A stretch of DNA of 64,000 nucleotides from Halostella salina (GCF_003675855.1 NZ_RCIH01000008.1:182305-246304), one strand, 5' to 3'; shown: positions 50,657 through 60,150, counted from the first letter of the stretch. The notes: a model not told the origin generated them from the letters alone. Translations and numbers: made by a program.

Positions 50657-52798
50657 CTATCCGTCGGGCTCCTCCACGCCGGTAATCTCGAACCGAGCGC
50701 CGCCGTCCCCGCCCGCACGAACATCTATCTCCCAGCCGTGGGCCGCGACGATCTCCTCTGCGATCCGGAGTCCGATCCCGGTGCCGTCGGGGTCGGTCGT
50801 GTACCCGATGTCGAACACCCTGTCGCGCTCCCCCTCGGGGACGCCGGGACCGTCGTCCTCGACGTAGAAGCCGTCGGGGATGTCGCCGACAGCGACTCTG
50901 ACATCGTCGTCGCAGTGGTCCAGCGCGTTGCGGAACAGGTTTTCCATGAGCTGTGTGAACCGGTCGCGGTCGGCGAGGATCGTCTGCGTGCTCTCGACGG
51001 TGAGTTCGGCACCTGTCGTCCGGACGTTTTGCCAGCACTGCTCGCTCAGATCCGAAAGCTGAACCGGTTCCCGGTCGACCGCGAGTGTACCCTCGTGGGC
51101 CAGCGTCAGCAGGTCGTCGATCATCCGTTCCATCCGGTCGAGCGTCTGGTAGCATCGCTCGAAGTGGCTGTCGTCGCCCGTTTCCTCTGCTGCTTTGATC
51201 GATCCCGAGAGCACCTGAAGGGGGCTCCGGAGGTCGTGGCTGACGAAGGAGGCGAACTCCTCTAGCCGTTCGTTCTGCCGTTCAAGCTCCCGCTCGTGGC
51301 GCTTTCGCTCGGTCACGTCCCGGCCGATCCCGGCCAGCCGCAGTTCGCCGTCCGGATGCTCGACCCGGTTCGCGACGAACTCGTGGGGTATCGTATCGCC
51401 GTCGCTTGTGAGGATCGGCGCCTCGAGTCGCGCGTGGCCCTCCTCGAATACCTGTTCGATCCGGGACGCCGCTCGCCCCCGGTCGCTCTCGGGGACGAAA
51501 TCGGACCCCTTCATCGAGACGATCGCCTCGTCGTCGTATCCCGTCACAGCCGCGAACTGCTCGTTCCACCGCTGCATGTTGCCGTCCTCGTCGTGGACGA
51601 AAAACAGGTCGTCTATCGCGTCGAAGATCCGGCCGGTGTACTCCCGGTAGCGTTCGAGTTCCCGCTCGTTCTCGACCCGTTCGGTGATGTCACGCGAGGC
51701 GACGACGTAGCCGTCGAGCGCCGTCTCGGTCCGGTTTGTCGCACCCGACTCCAGCCATCGCCACGACCCATCGGCATGCTGCATCCGGAACTGGACGCGA
51801 TACGTTTCGTTCCGCTCGGAGACGAGGTCGGAGAACCGGTCGACGACCGTCGGCCGGTCCTCCGGATGGACGTAATCGAACGCGTTCTCCCCGGCGAGTT
51901 CGTCCTGGTCGTAGCCGAGGACGCGCTCAACTGCGGGATTCTGGTAGCGGACCGTGCCGTCCTGATCCAAGACGGTCACGATGTCCGTGGTCTCCTGAAT
52001 CAGCGTCTCGTAGCGTTCGAGGTCCTGTTCGCGTGCTTTGCGGTCCGTTATCTCCCGGGTGAAGCCGACGACGCGGACGACCTCGCCGTCGTCGAACACC
52101 GGTTCCCCCTTGGCCCAGACCCACCCGGTTTCGCCGTCCCCTTTCCGTATCGGGAACTCGATGTCGATTACCTCGCCGTCGGAGAGTCGCTCCATCGCCC
52201 CTTCGACGGACTCGCGATACTCGGGGTCGACCGCGTTCAGGAAGTCCCGCGGATCCTCCCTGATCGCCGCCTCGGAGCGCCCCCAGACCGATTCGTACCC
52301 GGAGATGAACAGCAGTTCCTCCCAGTCGCCGTCGGTCACCCAGAGGCAGTCGACGGTGTGCTCGGCGAGTTCCGTGAGCAATCGGTGCGTGCGCTCGGTC
52401 GACCGACGCGCCCGGTGCCGGTCGACGCAGTCTACGATCCGGTCGACGAGTTCGGCGATGCCCTCCGAGTCCGGGTGCCGCCGGACGTAATCGGTCGCGT
52501 CGGCCGACATCGCGCGACTCGCGATCGCCTCGCTGCCGTCGGCCGGAAACAGGATAAACGGGAGGTCCGGCGATCGGTCCCGAACCGATTCGAGGAACTC
52601 GATACCGTTCGACCGTGGCAGGTCGTAGGCGGCGACGACACAGTCGTGGTCCGACTCGTCGAATCGTGCGAGACCGTCCTCCGTCCCTGTAACCGTCTCG
52701 ACGGCGATCCCGCCGTCCTCCCGTCGGATCGACCTCGCGGTCTCGGTCGCGAGATCCGTATCGCGTCCCGCATACAGAATCTTCATTTCCTTAGACAT
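50657..52798 (-). CDS. multi-PAS sensor histidine kinase with pseudo-receiver
   Basis: 713 residues, cytoplasmic. Order: receiver-like domain (1-125), three PAS/PAC modules (about 140-260, 265-385, 390-505), HisKA with the phosphorylatable His in SFVSHDLRSPLQVL near 520 and HATPase (ENLFRNALDHCDDD; DDGPGVPEGERDRVFDIGYTTDPDGTGIGL). In the receiver the phospho-acceptor position reads AAYDLPRSNG, so the usual Asp is Ala; it is probably a sensor/dock rather than a phosphotransfer module. No response regulator is adjacent. The stimulus is unknown, with redox or light sensing common in such PAS kinases. Confidence 0.9.
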   Translation of the reverse strand: MSKEMKILYAGRDTDLATETARSIRREDGGIAVETVTGTEDGLARFDESDHDCVVAAYDLPRSNGIEFLESVRDRSPDLPFILFPADGSEAIASRAMSADATDYVRRHPDSEGIAELVDRIVDCVDRHRARRSTERTHRLLTELAEHTVDCLWVTDGDWEELLFISGYESVWGRSEAAIREDPRDFLNAVDPEYRESVEGAMERLSDGEVIDIEFPIRKGDGETGWVWAKGEPVFDDGEVVRVVGFTREITDRKAREQDLERYETLIQETTDIVTVLDQDGTVRYQNPAVERVLGYDQDELAGENAFDYVHPEDRPTVVDRFSDLVSERNETYRVQFRMQHADGSWRWLESGATNRTETALDGYVVASRDITERVENERELERYREYTGRIFDAIDDLFFVHDEDGNMQRWNEQFAAVTGYDDEAIVSMKGSDFVPESDRGRAASRIEQVFEEGHARLEAPILTSDGDTIPHEFVANRVEHPDGELRLAGIGRDVTERKRHERELERQNERLEEFASFVSHDLRSPLQVLSGSIKAAEETGDDSHFERCYQTLDRMERMIDDLLTLAHEGTLAVDREPVQLSDLSEQCWQNVRTTGAELTVESTQTILADRDRFTQLMENLFRNALDHCDDDVRVAVGDIPDGFYVEDDGPGVPEGERDRVFDIGYTTDPDGTGIGLRIAEEIVAAHGWEIDVRAGGDGGARFEITGVEEPDG

Positions 52799-52920
52799 AC
52801 TGTCGAATTACCCGGTGTGTGCACGGACGTTTAATCTCACTAAGTAAACCACTTTTGTTTTTATCTTGGAGAAAACAGGAATTATGGCGTTCTGCGACGC
52901 GGCGCGTTCCGCGGGGACGG

Positions 52921-53682
52921 CTACAGGTTTCGCTCGAGATGCCGGTTGATCGACTCGACCCGGGAGCCGTCGAACGTCCACTCGCCGACCCACTCGTTGG
53001 GATGTGCCTGATAGGCGATGAGCGCCGCACACTCGTCCGGTTCACCGGGCGAGCGGTAGACGACGAACCACGCGTTCCGGAACTCGTCACTGTACCCGGC
53101 GTGGATCGTCGCTTCGAACGTCTCCGGAGGTATCCAGTCCGGGATGCCGTACACGTGTACGTCGACGTTCGTCTCCGCGAGGCGTCCGTACACGTTTCGC
53201 GTGCCACGCTCGTCGTCGATCCGCGAGAGGCGCTGGAACGACGACCGGAGCCGGCCCCCGTCCTGCTTCCAGGCGGTCTGTTCGATAAACCGGGACAGGA
53301 GGATGAGCGGGAGCTTCTCGGTGTCGGACTCGGGGTAGCCCCGGAGGTAAAACGGGATGTCCTCGAGTTCCGCGATCACGTCGGGAACCTCGATTTCGCC
53401 GAGCGACCGCGAGCCGGTGCTGTAGAGGTCGGAGTTGACGAACAGGATGCTGTCCTCGAGTTCGCGCAGCGAGGACGTGGCCACGACGTCGCCGTCCCGG
53501 AGAAGGATGACCGCGTTCTCGTCGCAGTCCGCTATCTCCTCGGACTCGACGTGGACCGGTTGGTCCGCAAACAGCGTCTCGACCATCTCCTGGACCGGCA
53601 TCGGTCGCGTTCGGTTCACGACCGCGAGCGACCACTGCTGGGCAGGTTCGTCGGTGATGAACTCGGTGATGTGGTCGGACAT
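52921..53682 (-). CDS. DICT sensory domain protein
   Basis: 253 residues matching the haloarchaeal DICT-domain layout: QQWSLAVVNRTRPMPVQEMVETLF, the central ENAVILLRDGDVVATSSLRELEDSILFVNSDLYSTG, and SRFIEQTAWKQDGGRLRSSFQRLSRIDDERGTRNVY. These proteins stand alone or accompany two-component systems, probably as small-molecule or light sensors. It sits upstream of the histidine kinase on the same strand, which suggests a shared signalling circuit. Confidence 0.82.
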   Translation of the reverse strand: MSDHITEFITDEPAQQWSLAVVNRTRPMPVQEMVETLFADQPVHVESEEIADCDENAVILLRDGDVVATSSLRELEDSILFVNSDLYSTGSRSLGEIEVPDVIAELEDIPFYLRGYPESDTEKLPLILLSRFIEQTAWKQDGGRLRSSFQRLSRIDDERGTRNVYGRLAETNVDVHVYGIPDWIPPETFEATIHAGYSDEFRNAWFVVYRSPGEPDECAALIAYQAHPNEWVGEWTFDGSRVESINRHLERNL

Positions 53683-53740
53683 CCCTATCGTGGGAACCTT
53701 TTTGTTCGGTGCTGATAAATCCAGTCCCGGCTTCCCCGGT

Positions 53741-53870
53741 AGTGTTTAGATAAGCTGGTTCCATGCGAAGGCGAATTCGAAGCAGTCGCCACCTTCGATG
53801 AGGCGGGCGATCTCTGGCATGAACCACTAGAAGATCGCTCCGCCTCACTCTTCACCCTTATCTGAACACT
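53741..53870 (-). mobile_element. MITE derived from an IS6-family element
   Basis: 130 bp bounded by inverted repeats agtgtttagataag (left, 53741-53754) and cttatctgaacact (right, 53857-53870; 13 of 14 match). Inside, on the minus strand (53746-53820), lies a 24-codon reading frame that joins the transposase start MPEIARL to the transposase end FAFAWNQLI, the two ends of haloarchaeal IS6 transposases. It is thus an internally deleted IS6 copy. The flanking 8-mers (tccccggt, tcccaccg) are not identical, so no clear target duplication remains. Confidence 0.85.
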
Positions 53871-53937
53871 TCCCACCGCCGGAAGTAAACGGATCATCTA
53901 TAAAATGTAGAAGGAACAAGACGTGAGAACGCACTAG

Positions 53938-54627
53938 ATGACATTCTCAATCACAGCCACTGAACCGGAATCGAACAAAGCAGGTGTCGCAATTGCGTCC
54001 GTGTTCCCTGCTGTAGGCGCTGTCTGCCCATGGGTGAATGAGAAAGGTGCAATCTCATCTCAAGCCTGGGATTCCGGCGCTGATTACGGGGAACCAGCGC
54101 TTGAAATGCTTCGTCAAGGGTACAGTCTTGAAGCAACAGCGGAAACACTAATTTCGGATAGGGATGGAGGAATCGGTACCCAGTTCCACGGAGTCACGAA
54201 AGATGGAGACACATTCACCTACACTGGTGAGATGTGTGACGAGTGGGCAGGTCATATTAACGGTGGAGACCATACAACTGCCGGAAACCTACTTAGCGGG
54301 CCTGATGTCGTCGAATCTATGAGCGAAGCATTCAGCTCAGCAGCGGGGCCGTTGGAGGAACGGCTCCTTTCAGCTTTAGAAGCAGGTGAACAGGCAGGAG
54401 GTGACAAGCGAGGTGATAATTGGAGTGCGGCCCTACTTGTTCATGCGCCCAGCTCGAAGCTGTATCATAATCTCCGTGTCGACAACCCCGGTACTCCGAT
54501 CGAAGGGCTCTGGAACGCATACGAGAAGGCAAGGGAAACCGAATCAAATATGGATGGATCGGAGTTGGAAAACCATTGGAATGGGCCGGCTCCAGATTCG
54601 ATTAACGATTATCGTATCAAGTACTGA
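53938..54627 (+). CDS. DUF1028 family (Ntn-hydrolase-like) protein
   Basis: 229 residues: the family start MTFSITATEP, GVAIASVFPAVGAVCPWVNEKGAISSQAW, GGIGTQFHGVTKDGDTFTYTGEMC and AGNLLSGPDVVESM, ending in WSAALLVH. DUF1028 has the Ntn-hydrolase fold; some members process peptides. Codon and base use are clearly more AT-rich than neighbours, and a MITE lies 67 bp upstream, so horizontal acquisition is likely. The downstream 239 bp are also AT-rich and show no gene. Confidence 0.85.
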   Translation: MTFSITATEPESNKAGVAIASVFPAVGAVCPWVNEKGAISSQAWDSGADYGEPALEMLRQGYSLEATAETLISDRDGGIGTQFHGVTKDGDTFTYTGEMCDEWAGHINGGDHTTAGNLLSGPDVVESMSEAFSSAAGPLEERLLSALEAGEQAGGDKRGDNWSAALLVHAPSSKLYHNLRVDNPGTPIEGLWNAYEKARETESNMDGSELENHWNGPAPDSINDYRIKY

Positions 54628-54866
54628 AGTGTATATCCGACCAGGACGGGGGAATGGATGGTAAGGGCATCAATACGACAAAAAAGTGGATAGTGGATTC
54701 GACTCATTTTCATACATCATTATATGCTTACTATTGGGTTCACAGTAGTAGACCGTATAGCATTCTTGTGATTAACAGTGAATATTCCCCAAATGAAACC
54801 CACTCACGTTTAGCCTGAAAAACTTCCCCGTGAGGGATCACTCGTCGGCCGGACCTGCACAAAGCG

Positions 54867-56207
54867 TCAGACCAGCTGGATCGTGTTGCCGTTCGAGGTG
54901 ACGTGGAGGTCACGGCCGAGTTCGTAGCCCTGGTTTCCGGCGAGGTCCACGTAGCCCGAGAACCCACTCATCTCCTGGTGGGCCGGGATGACGTGCTGTG
55001 GCTGGAGCGCGTCGAGCATCTCGTAGTGGCCCTCCTGTCGGAGGTGGCCGGAGACGTGGACGTCGTCGTAGATGCGCGCGCCCTGCATCTTCAGCAGGCG
55101 CTCGGACTGGTAGCGCTGGCCCTCGTTGGTTGGCTCCGGGATGATACGGGCGGAGAAGATCACCTTATCGCCGTCCTCGATGTCGTACGGCGTCTCGCCC
55201 CCACCCATTCGGGTGAGCATCGCCCGCGGCTCGCCCTGGTGGCCCGTGACGACCGGCAGGAAGTTCTCCTTGCCCTCTTTCATCACGCGGTTGAACGCGT
55301 TCTCGATGGAGCGCCGGTGGCCGAACATCCCGACGTCGTCCGGGAAGTCGACGCCGATCCGCTTTGCGGTGCCGGAGTACTGCTCCATCGAACGGCCCAG
55401 CAGCACCGGCTCACGGCCGATCTCCTTGGCGAACTCGACGATGCTTTTGACGCGAGCGATGTGGCTGGAGAACGTCGTCGCGAGGATGCCACCGTCGAAG
55501 TCTTCGAGGCTTTGCATCACGTCCCGGAGCTGGGTCCGGGCAACGGCCTCACTGGGGGTACGGCCCTTCTTGTTGGCGTTGGTACAGTCCTCGATGTAAC
55601 AGAGGACGCCGTTGTCCTCGCGGCCGATCTCCCGGAACCGCTTCATGTCGATGGGGTCGCCGATGACCGGCGTGTGGTCCATCCGCTTGTCCAGCCCGTA
55701 CACGATCGCCCCCTCGGGCGTATGCAGTACCGGGTTGATCGCGTCGATGATCGAGTGCGTGACGTTCACGAACTCCAACTCGGTGCGCTCGCCGATGCTC
55801 ATCGTCTCGCCCGCCTCCATGGCGATGAGTTCGTTGTCCATGTCGAACTTGCTCTCGTCCTCGATCTCCTCCTTGACGAGTTCCAGCGTGAACGGGGTGG
55901 CGACGACGGGCGCGTTGTATCGATGCCCAAGCTTCGAGATGGCACCGATGTGGTCGAGGTGGCCGTGCGTCGGCACGATGGCCTTCACGTCACCTTCGAG
56001 TTCGCTCATCACCCGGTCGTCGGGGATGGCACCCATGTCGATCAGGTCGAGGCTGTGCATCTGTTCGGTTCGGATGTTGTCGTGGACCAGTACCTGCGAG
56101 AGGTTCAGCCCCATGTCGAAGATAACAACATCGTCGCCCGCTCGGACGGCAGTCATCTGCCGGCCGACTTCCTCGTAGCCGCCGATAGTCGCGATTTCGA
56201 TTTCCAT
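54867..56207 (-). CDS. rnj: archaeal ribonuclease J
   Basis: 446-residue metallo-beta-lactamase/beta-CASP nuclease without the C-terminal domain of bacterial RNase J. Catalytic motif [16 protein letters not shown] near residue 78, [11 protein letters not shown], beta-CASP segments [18 protein letters not shown], and the last His in [12 protein letters not shown] and [10 protein letters not shown]. 5'-3' exonuclease for RNA turnover, cytoplasmic. Well-conserved housekeeping gene in the middle of an accessory stretch. Confidence 0.93.
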   Translation of the reverse strand: MEIEIATIGGYEEVGRQMTAVRAGDDVVIFDMGLNLSQVLVHDNIRTEQMHSLDLIDMGAIPDDRVMSELEGDVKAIVPTHGHLDHIGAISKLGHRYNAPVVATPFTLELVKEEIEDESKFDMDNELIAMEAGETMSIGERTELEFVNVTHSIIDAINPVLHTPEGAIVYGLDKRMDHTPVIGDPIDMKRFREIGREDNGVLCYIEDCTNANKKGRTPSEAVARTQLRDVMQSLEDFDGGILATTFSSHIARVKSIVEFAKEIGREPVLLGRSMEQYSGTAKRIGVDFPDDVGMFGHRRSIENAFNRVMKEGKENFLPVVTGHQGEPRAMLTRMGGGETPYDIEDGDKVIFSARIIPEPTNEGQRYQSERLLKMQGARIYDDVHVSGHLRQEGHYEMLDALQPQHVIPAHQEMSGFSGYVDLAGNQGYELGRDLHVTSNGNTIQLV

Positions 56208-56656
56208 GATTGGAGTCCGATCAGAGCGATCCCAGAATCAGAGTCGAGATCCGCCACGGATGGGAGAGCACACGAGGAGTCGGCCTTCAGCGGTCGCGGC
56301 CGCCGTACGGCCACACAGACCGACTCTACAGGTTGCCCGGGGACAGCACGTCTTTCGGTTATAGAGGCCTAACAACCCGTGACGTAAATACCCGCGGAAG
56401 TGCACTCCCTCGGATCACTCGCGATGCCGATCTGTTGTGTAGGACCGAATCAAGCCGGACCGTCGGCTCCATCAACGGTATTCTGGTCGTCACTGTAGTT
56501 CGTTGCCTTCCGCAGCGCGTCGAGGTCGGGCTGTTCGTCAGGGCTGCGAGCCGACCACGCGAACTTGACGGTACGGTCGGGATCCACCACGAACGTCGCC
56601 CGACCGGGAACGTCGCGGTGGCCCTCGAAATCGTCCGTAAGCACGCCGAACGCTCT

Positions 56657-57664
56657 ACTGACGAGGGGCGGGAACTTCGTACGTTCATCCGCAACGACCA
56701 GTACACCCTCGAAACTGGCGAGCGGAGTCGCCTCGAAATTCCCGTGGGGCAAGACCTGAAAGAGAAGTACGGCCTTGGCTACCACGACCGCCTGCGCCTC
56801 GAAGTCACTGGCGACCCCAAATAGGAGGGCGAACAGGGCCGGTTAGAACTGTACTACGACGAGGTCGATGACACGTTCAGGGCCATTCAACCCGTCACCG
56901 TGCCTAATTCTCGACGGGATTCACCACTAGCCGAGGAATCAGCTGCCTTGGACGTCGGCGCAAACAACCTCGTCGCCTGTACGACCACGACCGGCCAGCA
57001 GTACCTCTACGAGGGGCGCGACCTGTTCGCCCGCTTCCGCGACACCACCGAGGAGATCGCCCGCTTGCAGTCCAAACTCCGTGAGGGCCGGTACAGCAGT
57101 CGCCGTATTCGACGCCTCTATCGAAAGCGGACACGACGCCGCGACCACGCACAGGACGCGCTCGTCCGCGACTTGATAGAACGGCTGTACGACGAGGGCG
57201 TTGCCACCGTGTACGTGGGCGACCTCACCGACGTGCTGTCGGCACACTGGTCGGCAGAAGTGAACGAGAAAACGCACCAGTTCTGGGCGTATCGCTCGTT
57301 CATCGACCGGCTTGCGACGACCGCCGAGGAGTACGGCATCACGGTCGAAGTCGAGTCAGAAGCATACACGACAGCGGAGTGTCCGGTGTGTGGCGAACGC
57401 GACGATACAGAACGGGACGGCGACGTGTTCCGGTGTTCGTGTGGCTACGAAGGCCACGCCGACCTCGGCGCGTCGCGGACGTTCCTCGAACGACAGGCTG
57501 ACACGAATCTGGAAGTCGGGTCGATGGCACGGCCCGTGCGCCTCACGTGGGACGACCACACCTGGTCGGAGCTACCACACTCTCCCGAGAGGGCAAGTCC
57601 CAACGAGGAGCGCACAAACCGGAGTACCCGCAAGGGGAAACTTGCCTCCGTGGATACGACATAG
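56657..57664 (+). pseudogene. tnpB: tnpB (RNA-guided nuclease) pseudogene
   Basis: Reading frame begins within TnpB ([34 protein letters not shown]), is interrupted by TAG at 56822-56824 where a Trp codon would be expected (after GDPK), and continues in the same frame to the C-terminus: Ruv[13 protein letters not shown], RuvC-II region [10 protein letters not shown], zinc finger CPVCG...CSCG and Ruv[13 protein letters not shown]. About 100 N-terminal residues are missing. The RuvC-II position has Gly where most TnpB have the catalytic Glu. Non-functional as it stands, though an internal start at 56900 leaves a 254-residue C-terminal part open. Confidence 0.88.
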
Positions 57665-57685
57665 CCAACATCCCCACCGGAGGAA

Positions 57686-57707
57686 TCCCACGGCTTCAGC
57701 CGTGGGA
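57686..57707 (+). other. right-end hairpin of the tnpB element (possible omega-RNA 3' end)
   Basis: TCCCACGGC and GCCGTGGGA pair around a TTCA loop. In IS200/IS605 elements the right end is both the transposition end and the scaffold end of the omega-RNA, whose guide is the flanking DNA. Here the flank beginning at 57717 is peroxiredoxin sequence. Confidence 0.65.
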
Positions 57708-58164
57708 GGATGTCAATGTGCCGTCCGATCCGACAGTAGCGGGAACTGGATATTGTGCCTGTCCGCGTACTCCCAATGGGCGTAGGCTCCGTCCGCACCC
57801 ACACCGAGGACGACCACGTCGTCCAAGAGCGTGAGCCAGTCCGCGTCCCGGAGCGAACACCACTGGTCGGTACAGGCCGGATGGAAGTCGAACGGATAGA
57901 AGACGAGTATCACCGCCCAGCCGCGGTCCGTGTACTCGGAGAGCGTGTGCGTGTCGACCGACCCGGCGGCGGCTCCGGGGAGCGTGAAATCCGGTGCTTC
58001 CTGCCCGACTCGTATCATGTTACCAAATAACATACGGACCGACTTGAGAGATAGGGGGTTGTGCAGCGTGGACACACGGCGGGCGTGTGAGTCACTGAGC
58101 CAGCGACCACGGTCGACGAGACAATCCGCTCGCCCGATGTACTCCAGTCGCACAGCCGCGGATG

Positions 58165-58174
58165 ATTATTATCC
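58165..58174 (+). promoter_or_regulatory. promoter of the disulfide reductase gene
   Basis: TATA element ATTATTATCC centred about 27 bp upstream of the ATG at 58196, giving a leaderless transcript. Confidence 0.5.
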
Positions 58175-58195
58175 CGTGGTCGCCACGTCCACAGT

Positions 58196-59623
58196 ATGGA
58201 CGAAGTTGATTTCCTGGTCATCGGCTCCGGGTCGGGGTTAGATGTCGCTAACGCGGCTGCGAACCGTGGGCAGTCGGTTGCGGTCGTCGAGAAGGGCCCG
58301 CTCGGCGGGACGTGTCTCAACCGCGGATGCATTCCATCGAAGCTGTTGCTCTACCACGCCGACGTGCTGGAGACGGTCGAACGCGCCGGCGAGTTCCACA
58401 TCGACGCCGACGTGGCCGACGTCGACTTCGCGGAGATCGTCCGCGAAGTCAACGAGGAGGTCAACGCCGACTCGGAGTCGATCCGGGAGGGGCTACAGTC
58501 GTCCCCGAGACACGACCTCTACGAGGGCGAGGGTCGGTTCGTCGACGACCGGACGGTCGAGGTCGTGAGCGGCGACGACGAAGGGGCGAGGATCCGGGCC
58601 GAGACGGTTCTGATCGCTGCCGGCACCCGCCCCGCAGTTCCGGACATCGACGGGATCGAGCGGACGGAATACCTCACGAGCACGGAGGCGCTCCAGCTGG
58701 AGACGCCGCCCGACCACCTCGTGATCGTCGGGGGCGGGTACATCGCGGCGGAGCTCGGCCACTTCTTCGGGACGTTTGGAAGCGACGTGACGATCATCGG
58801 CCGACGGCCGAACCTGCTTCCGAACGCCGACGAAGCGGTTGCAGAGGCGTTCACCGACCGCTACGCGGACCGGTTCACCGTCCACACGGGCCATGCAGCC
58901 ACGGCGGTCTCAGAGACGGATGGCACGGTAACCGTCGAAGCCCAGCCGTACGAGTACGGTCCCGATGGCGGCGTCAGCGAGGAGGGGGCGGTGAGCGTGA
59001 CGGGCGACGAACTGCTCGTCGCCGCGGGCCGAACGCCGAACACGGACCTACTTGACCTCGACGCGACCGGGGTCGAAACGGACGACAGCGGGTTCGTGGA
59101 GACCGACGAGTATCTCCGGACGACGGCCGACGGCGTGTGGGCGCTCGGCGACATCGTCGGCGAGTATCTGCTGAAACACAGCGCGAACCACGAAGCACAG
59201 GCCGTCGCCCGGAATCTCTTCGGCGACGACCTCCAGCCGGTCGACTACAGCGCGATGCCGTTTGCCGTCTTCGCCTCCCCGGAGGTGGCCGGCGTCGGCG
59301 CGCGCGAGGAAGACCTCCGGGAGAGCGACCGCGAGTACGCGACCCGGACGTACCGCTACGACGAGACCGCACGCGGCAGCGCCATGAAGGCGGACGGGTT
59401 CTTCAAGGCGATCATCGACCTCGACGGCGAGATCCTCGGCTGCCACATCATCGGGCCGGAGGCGTCGAACCTGATTCAGGAGGTCGTCGTGGCGATGAAA
59501 GCCGGCTCGGGAACGGTCCAGGACATCCGCGAGTCGGTCCACATCCACCCCGCCCTGTCCGAAGTCGTCCAGCGTGGCTTCTCCGGGCAGTTCAGTCGCG
59601 GCAACGGCGGTCACTCACACTGA
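58196..59623 (+). CDS. FAD-dependent pyridine nucleotide-disulfide reductase (bis-gamma-glutamylcystine/mycothione reductase-like)
   Basis: 475 residues. FAD-binding start DFLVIGSGSGLDVANAAANRG, redox disulfide GGTCLNRGCIPSK near residue 41, NAD(P)-binding VIVGGGYIAAELGHFF, and a C-terminal HIHPALSEVV with the His-Pro base of the active site. YLLKHSANHEAQAVARNL and FASPEVAGVG are shared with mycothione reductases. Haloarchaea use gamma-glutamylcysteine as main thiol and reduce its disulfide with an enzyme of this family, so GCR activity is the first hypothesis; a dihydrolipoyl dehydrogenase is less likely. Confidence 0.85.
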   Translation: MDEVDFLVIGSGSGLDVANAAANRGQSVAVVEKGPLGGTCLNRGCIPSKLLLYHADVLETVERAGEFHIDADVADVDFAEIVREVNEEVNADSESIREGLQSSPRHDLYEGEGRFVDDRTVEVVSGDDEGARIRAETVLIAAGTRPAVPDIDGIERTEYLTSTEALQLETPPDHLVIVGGGYIAAELGHFFGTFGSDVTIIGRRPNLLPNADEAVAEAFTDRYADRFTVHTGHAATAVSETDGTVTVEAQPYEYGPDGGVSEEGAVSVTGDELLVAAGRTPNTDLLDLDATGVETDDSGFVETDEYLRTTADGVWALGDIVGEYLLKHSANHEAQAVARNLFGDDLQPVDYSAMPFAVFASPEVAGVGAREEDLRESDREYATRTYRYDETARGSAMKADGFFKAIIDLDGEILGCHIIGPEASNLIQEVVVAMKAGSGTVQDIRESVHIHPALSEVVQRGFSGQFSRGNGGHSH

Positions 59624-59740
59624 CTGGCGTGGAGACGGCCTGATACCGTGTCATCGTACACGACTCTCAGCCACTGACATGGCCCGATATCCCCTACATA
59701 AACCTTTCTCGGGACCGCGTCGGGGCCACACGACTACGTC

Positions 59741-59750
59741 CAAAATATAT
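59741..59750 (+). promoter_or_regulatory. promoter of the DsrE-like gene
   Basis: CAAAATATAT is centred about 31 bp from the ATG at 59777. Confidence 0.5.
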
Positions 59751-59776
59751 CCTCCCGGGCAGTACGAACGGACGCA

Positions 59777-60133
59777 ATGACGAAAGCAGCAGTCATCATT
59801 CTGGCAGGGACCGAAGGGCACGCAAACCTCGGTCGACTCGTGAACGGGCTCGAGACGGCCAAGGAGTTCGCCGACACCGACGGCGACGAGGTGGAACTGA
59901 TCTTCGACGGAGCAGGGACACAGTGGATCCCCGAACTCGAAGACGAGGAAAGCGACTATCACGAACTGTATCAGGCCGTCCGCGACGACGCCGCCGCCTG
60001 CGACTTCTGTGCCGGTGCGTTCGGCGTCGAAGACGCCGTCGCCGATGCGGGGGTAGTGACGCTCGACGACCACGACGGCCACCCGAGCATCCGGTCGATG
60101 GTCGACGACGACTACGAGATCATCACGTTCTGA
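59777..60133 (+). CDS. DsrE family protein
   Basis: 118 residues: the start KAAVIILAGTEGHANLGRLVNGLETAKEF, the EVELIFDGAGTQWIPEL strand and the CDFCAGAFGVEDAV helix with two Cys. DsrE-like proteins shuttle or sense sulfane sulfur; the C-x2-C could be the sulfur-binding site. Placed after the disulfide reductase, it supports a local thiol/sulfur module. Confidence 0.85.
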   Translation: MTKAAVIILAGTEGHANLGRLVNGLETAKEFADTDGDEVELIFDGAGTQWIPELEDEESDYHELYQAVRDDAAACDFCAGAFGVEDAVADAGVVTLDDHDGHPSIRSMVDDDYEIITF

Positions 60134-60134
60134 A

Positions 60135-60150
60135 CCCGTCCCGAGACGGG
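60135..60150 (+). terminator. hairpin after the DsrE-like gene
   Basis: CCCGTC and GACGGG form a perfect 6-bp stem around CCGA, 1 bp after the stop codon. No T tract follows. Confidence 0.45.

Larger units (their letters stand above)
56657..57716 (+). mobile_element. decayed IS200/IS605-type (IS1341-like) element inserted in the peroxiredoxin gene
   Basis: The insertion contains a 5'-truncated tnpB and an intact right end: a 9-bp stem hairpin at 57686-57707 followed by gatgtcaa, as seen at the right ends of haloarchaeal IS605-type elements. No left end and no tnpA are present; the left border cuts straight into tnpB coding sequence, meaning that a deletion removed the left end together with a few peroxiredoxin codons. 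Confidence 0.8.
56450..58018 (-). pseudogene. peroxiredoxin gene split by a tnpB element
   Basis: The 5' half (58018 down to about 57717) encodes MIRVGQEAPDFTLPGAAAG, the peroxidatic-Cys region FYPFDFHPACTDQWCSLRD and NIQFPLLSD, then reads into the element and stops at 57713. The 3' half (about 56656 down to 56450) resumes with [17 protein letters not shown] and [18 protein letters not shown]. Joined they give a full thioredoxin-fold peroxiredoxin (Bcp/AhpE-like), lacking perhaps six codons at the junction. The gene is therefore inactive unless the N-terminal fragment retains some use. It faces away from a disulfide reductase gene, likely its former redox partner system. Confidence 0.88.

Noticed and set aside
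56900..57664. An intact 254-residue TnpB
   Set aside because: The frame starts inside the protein, upstream homologous sequence continues across a TAG, and the N-terminal third is missing, so it is a pseudogene.
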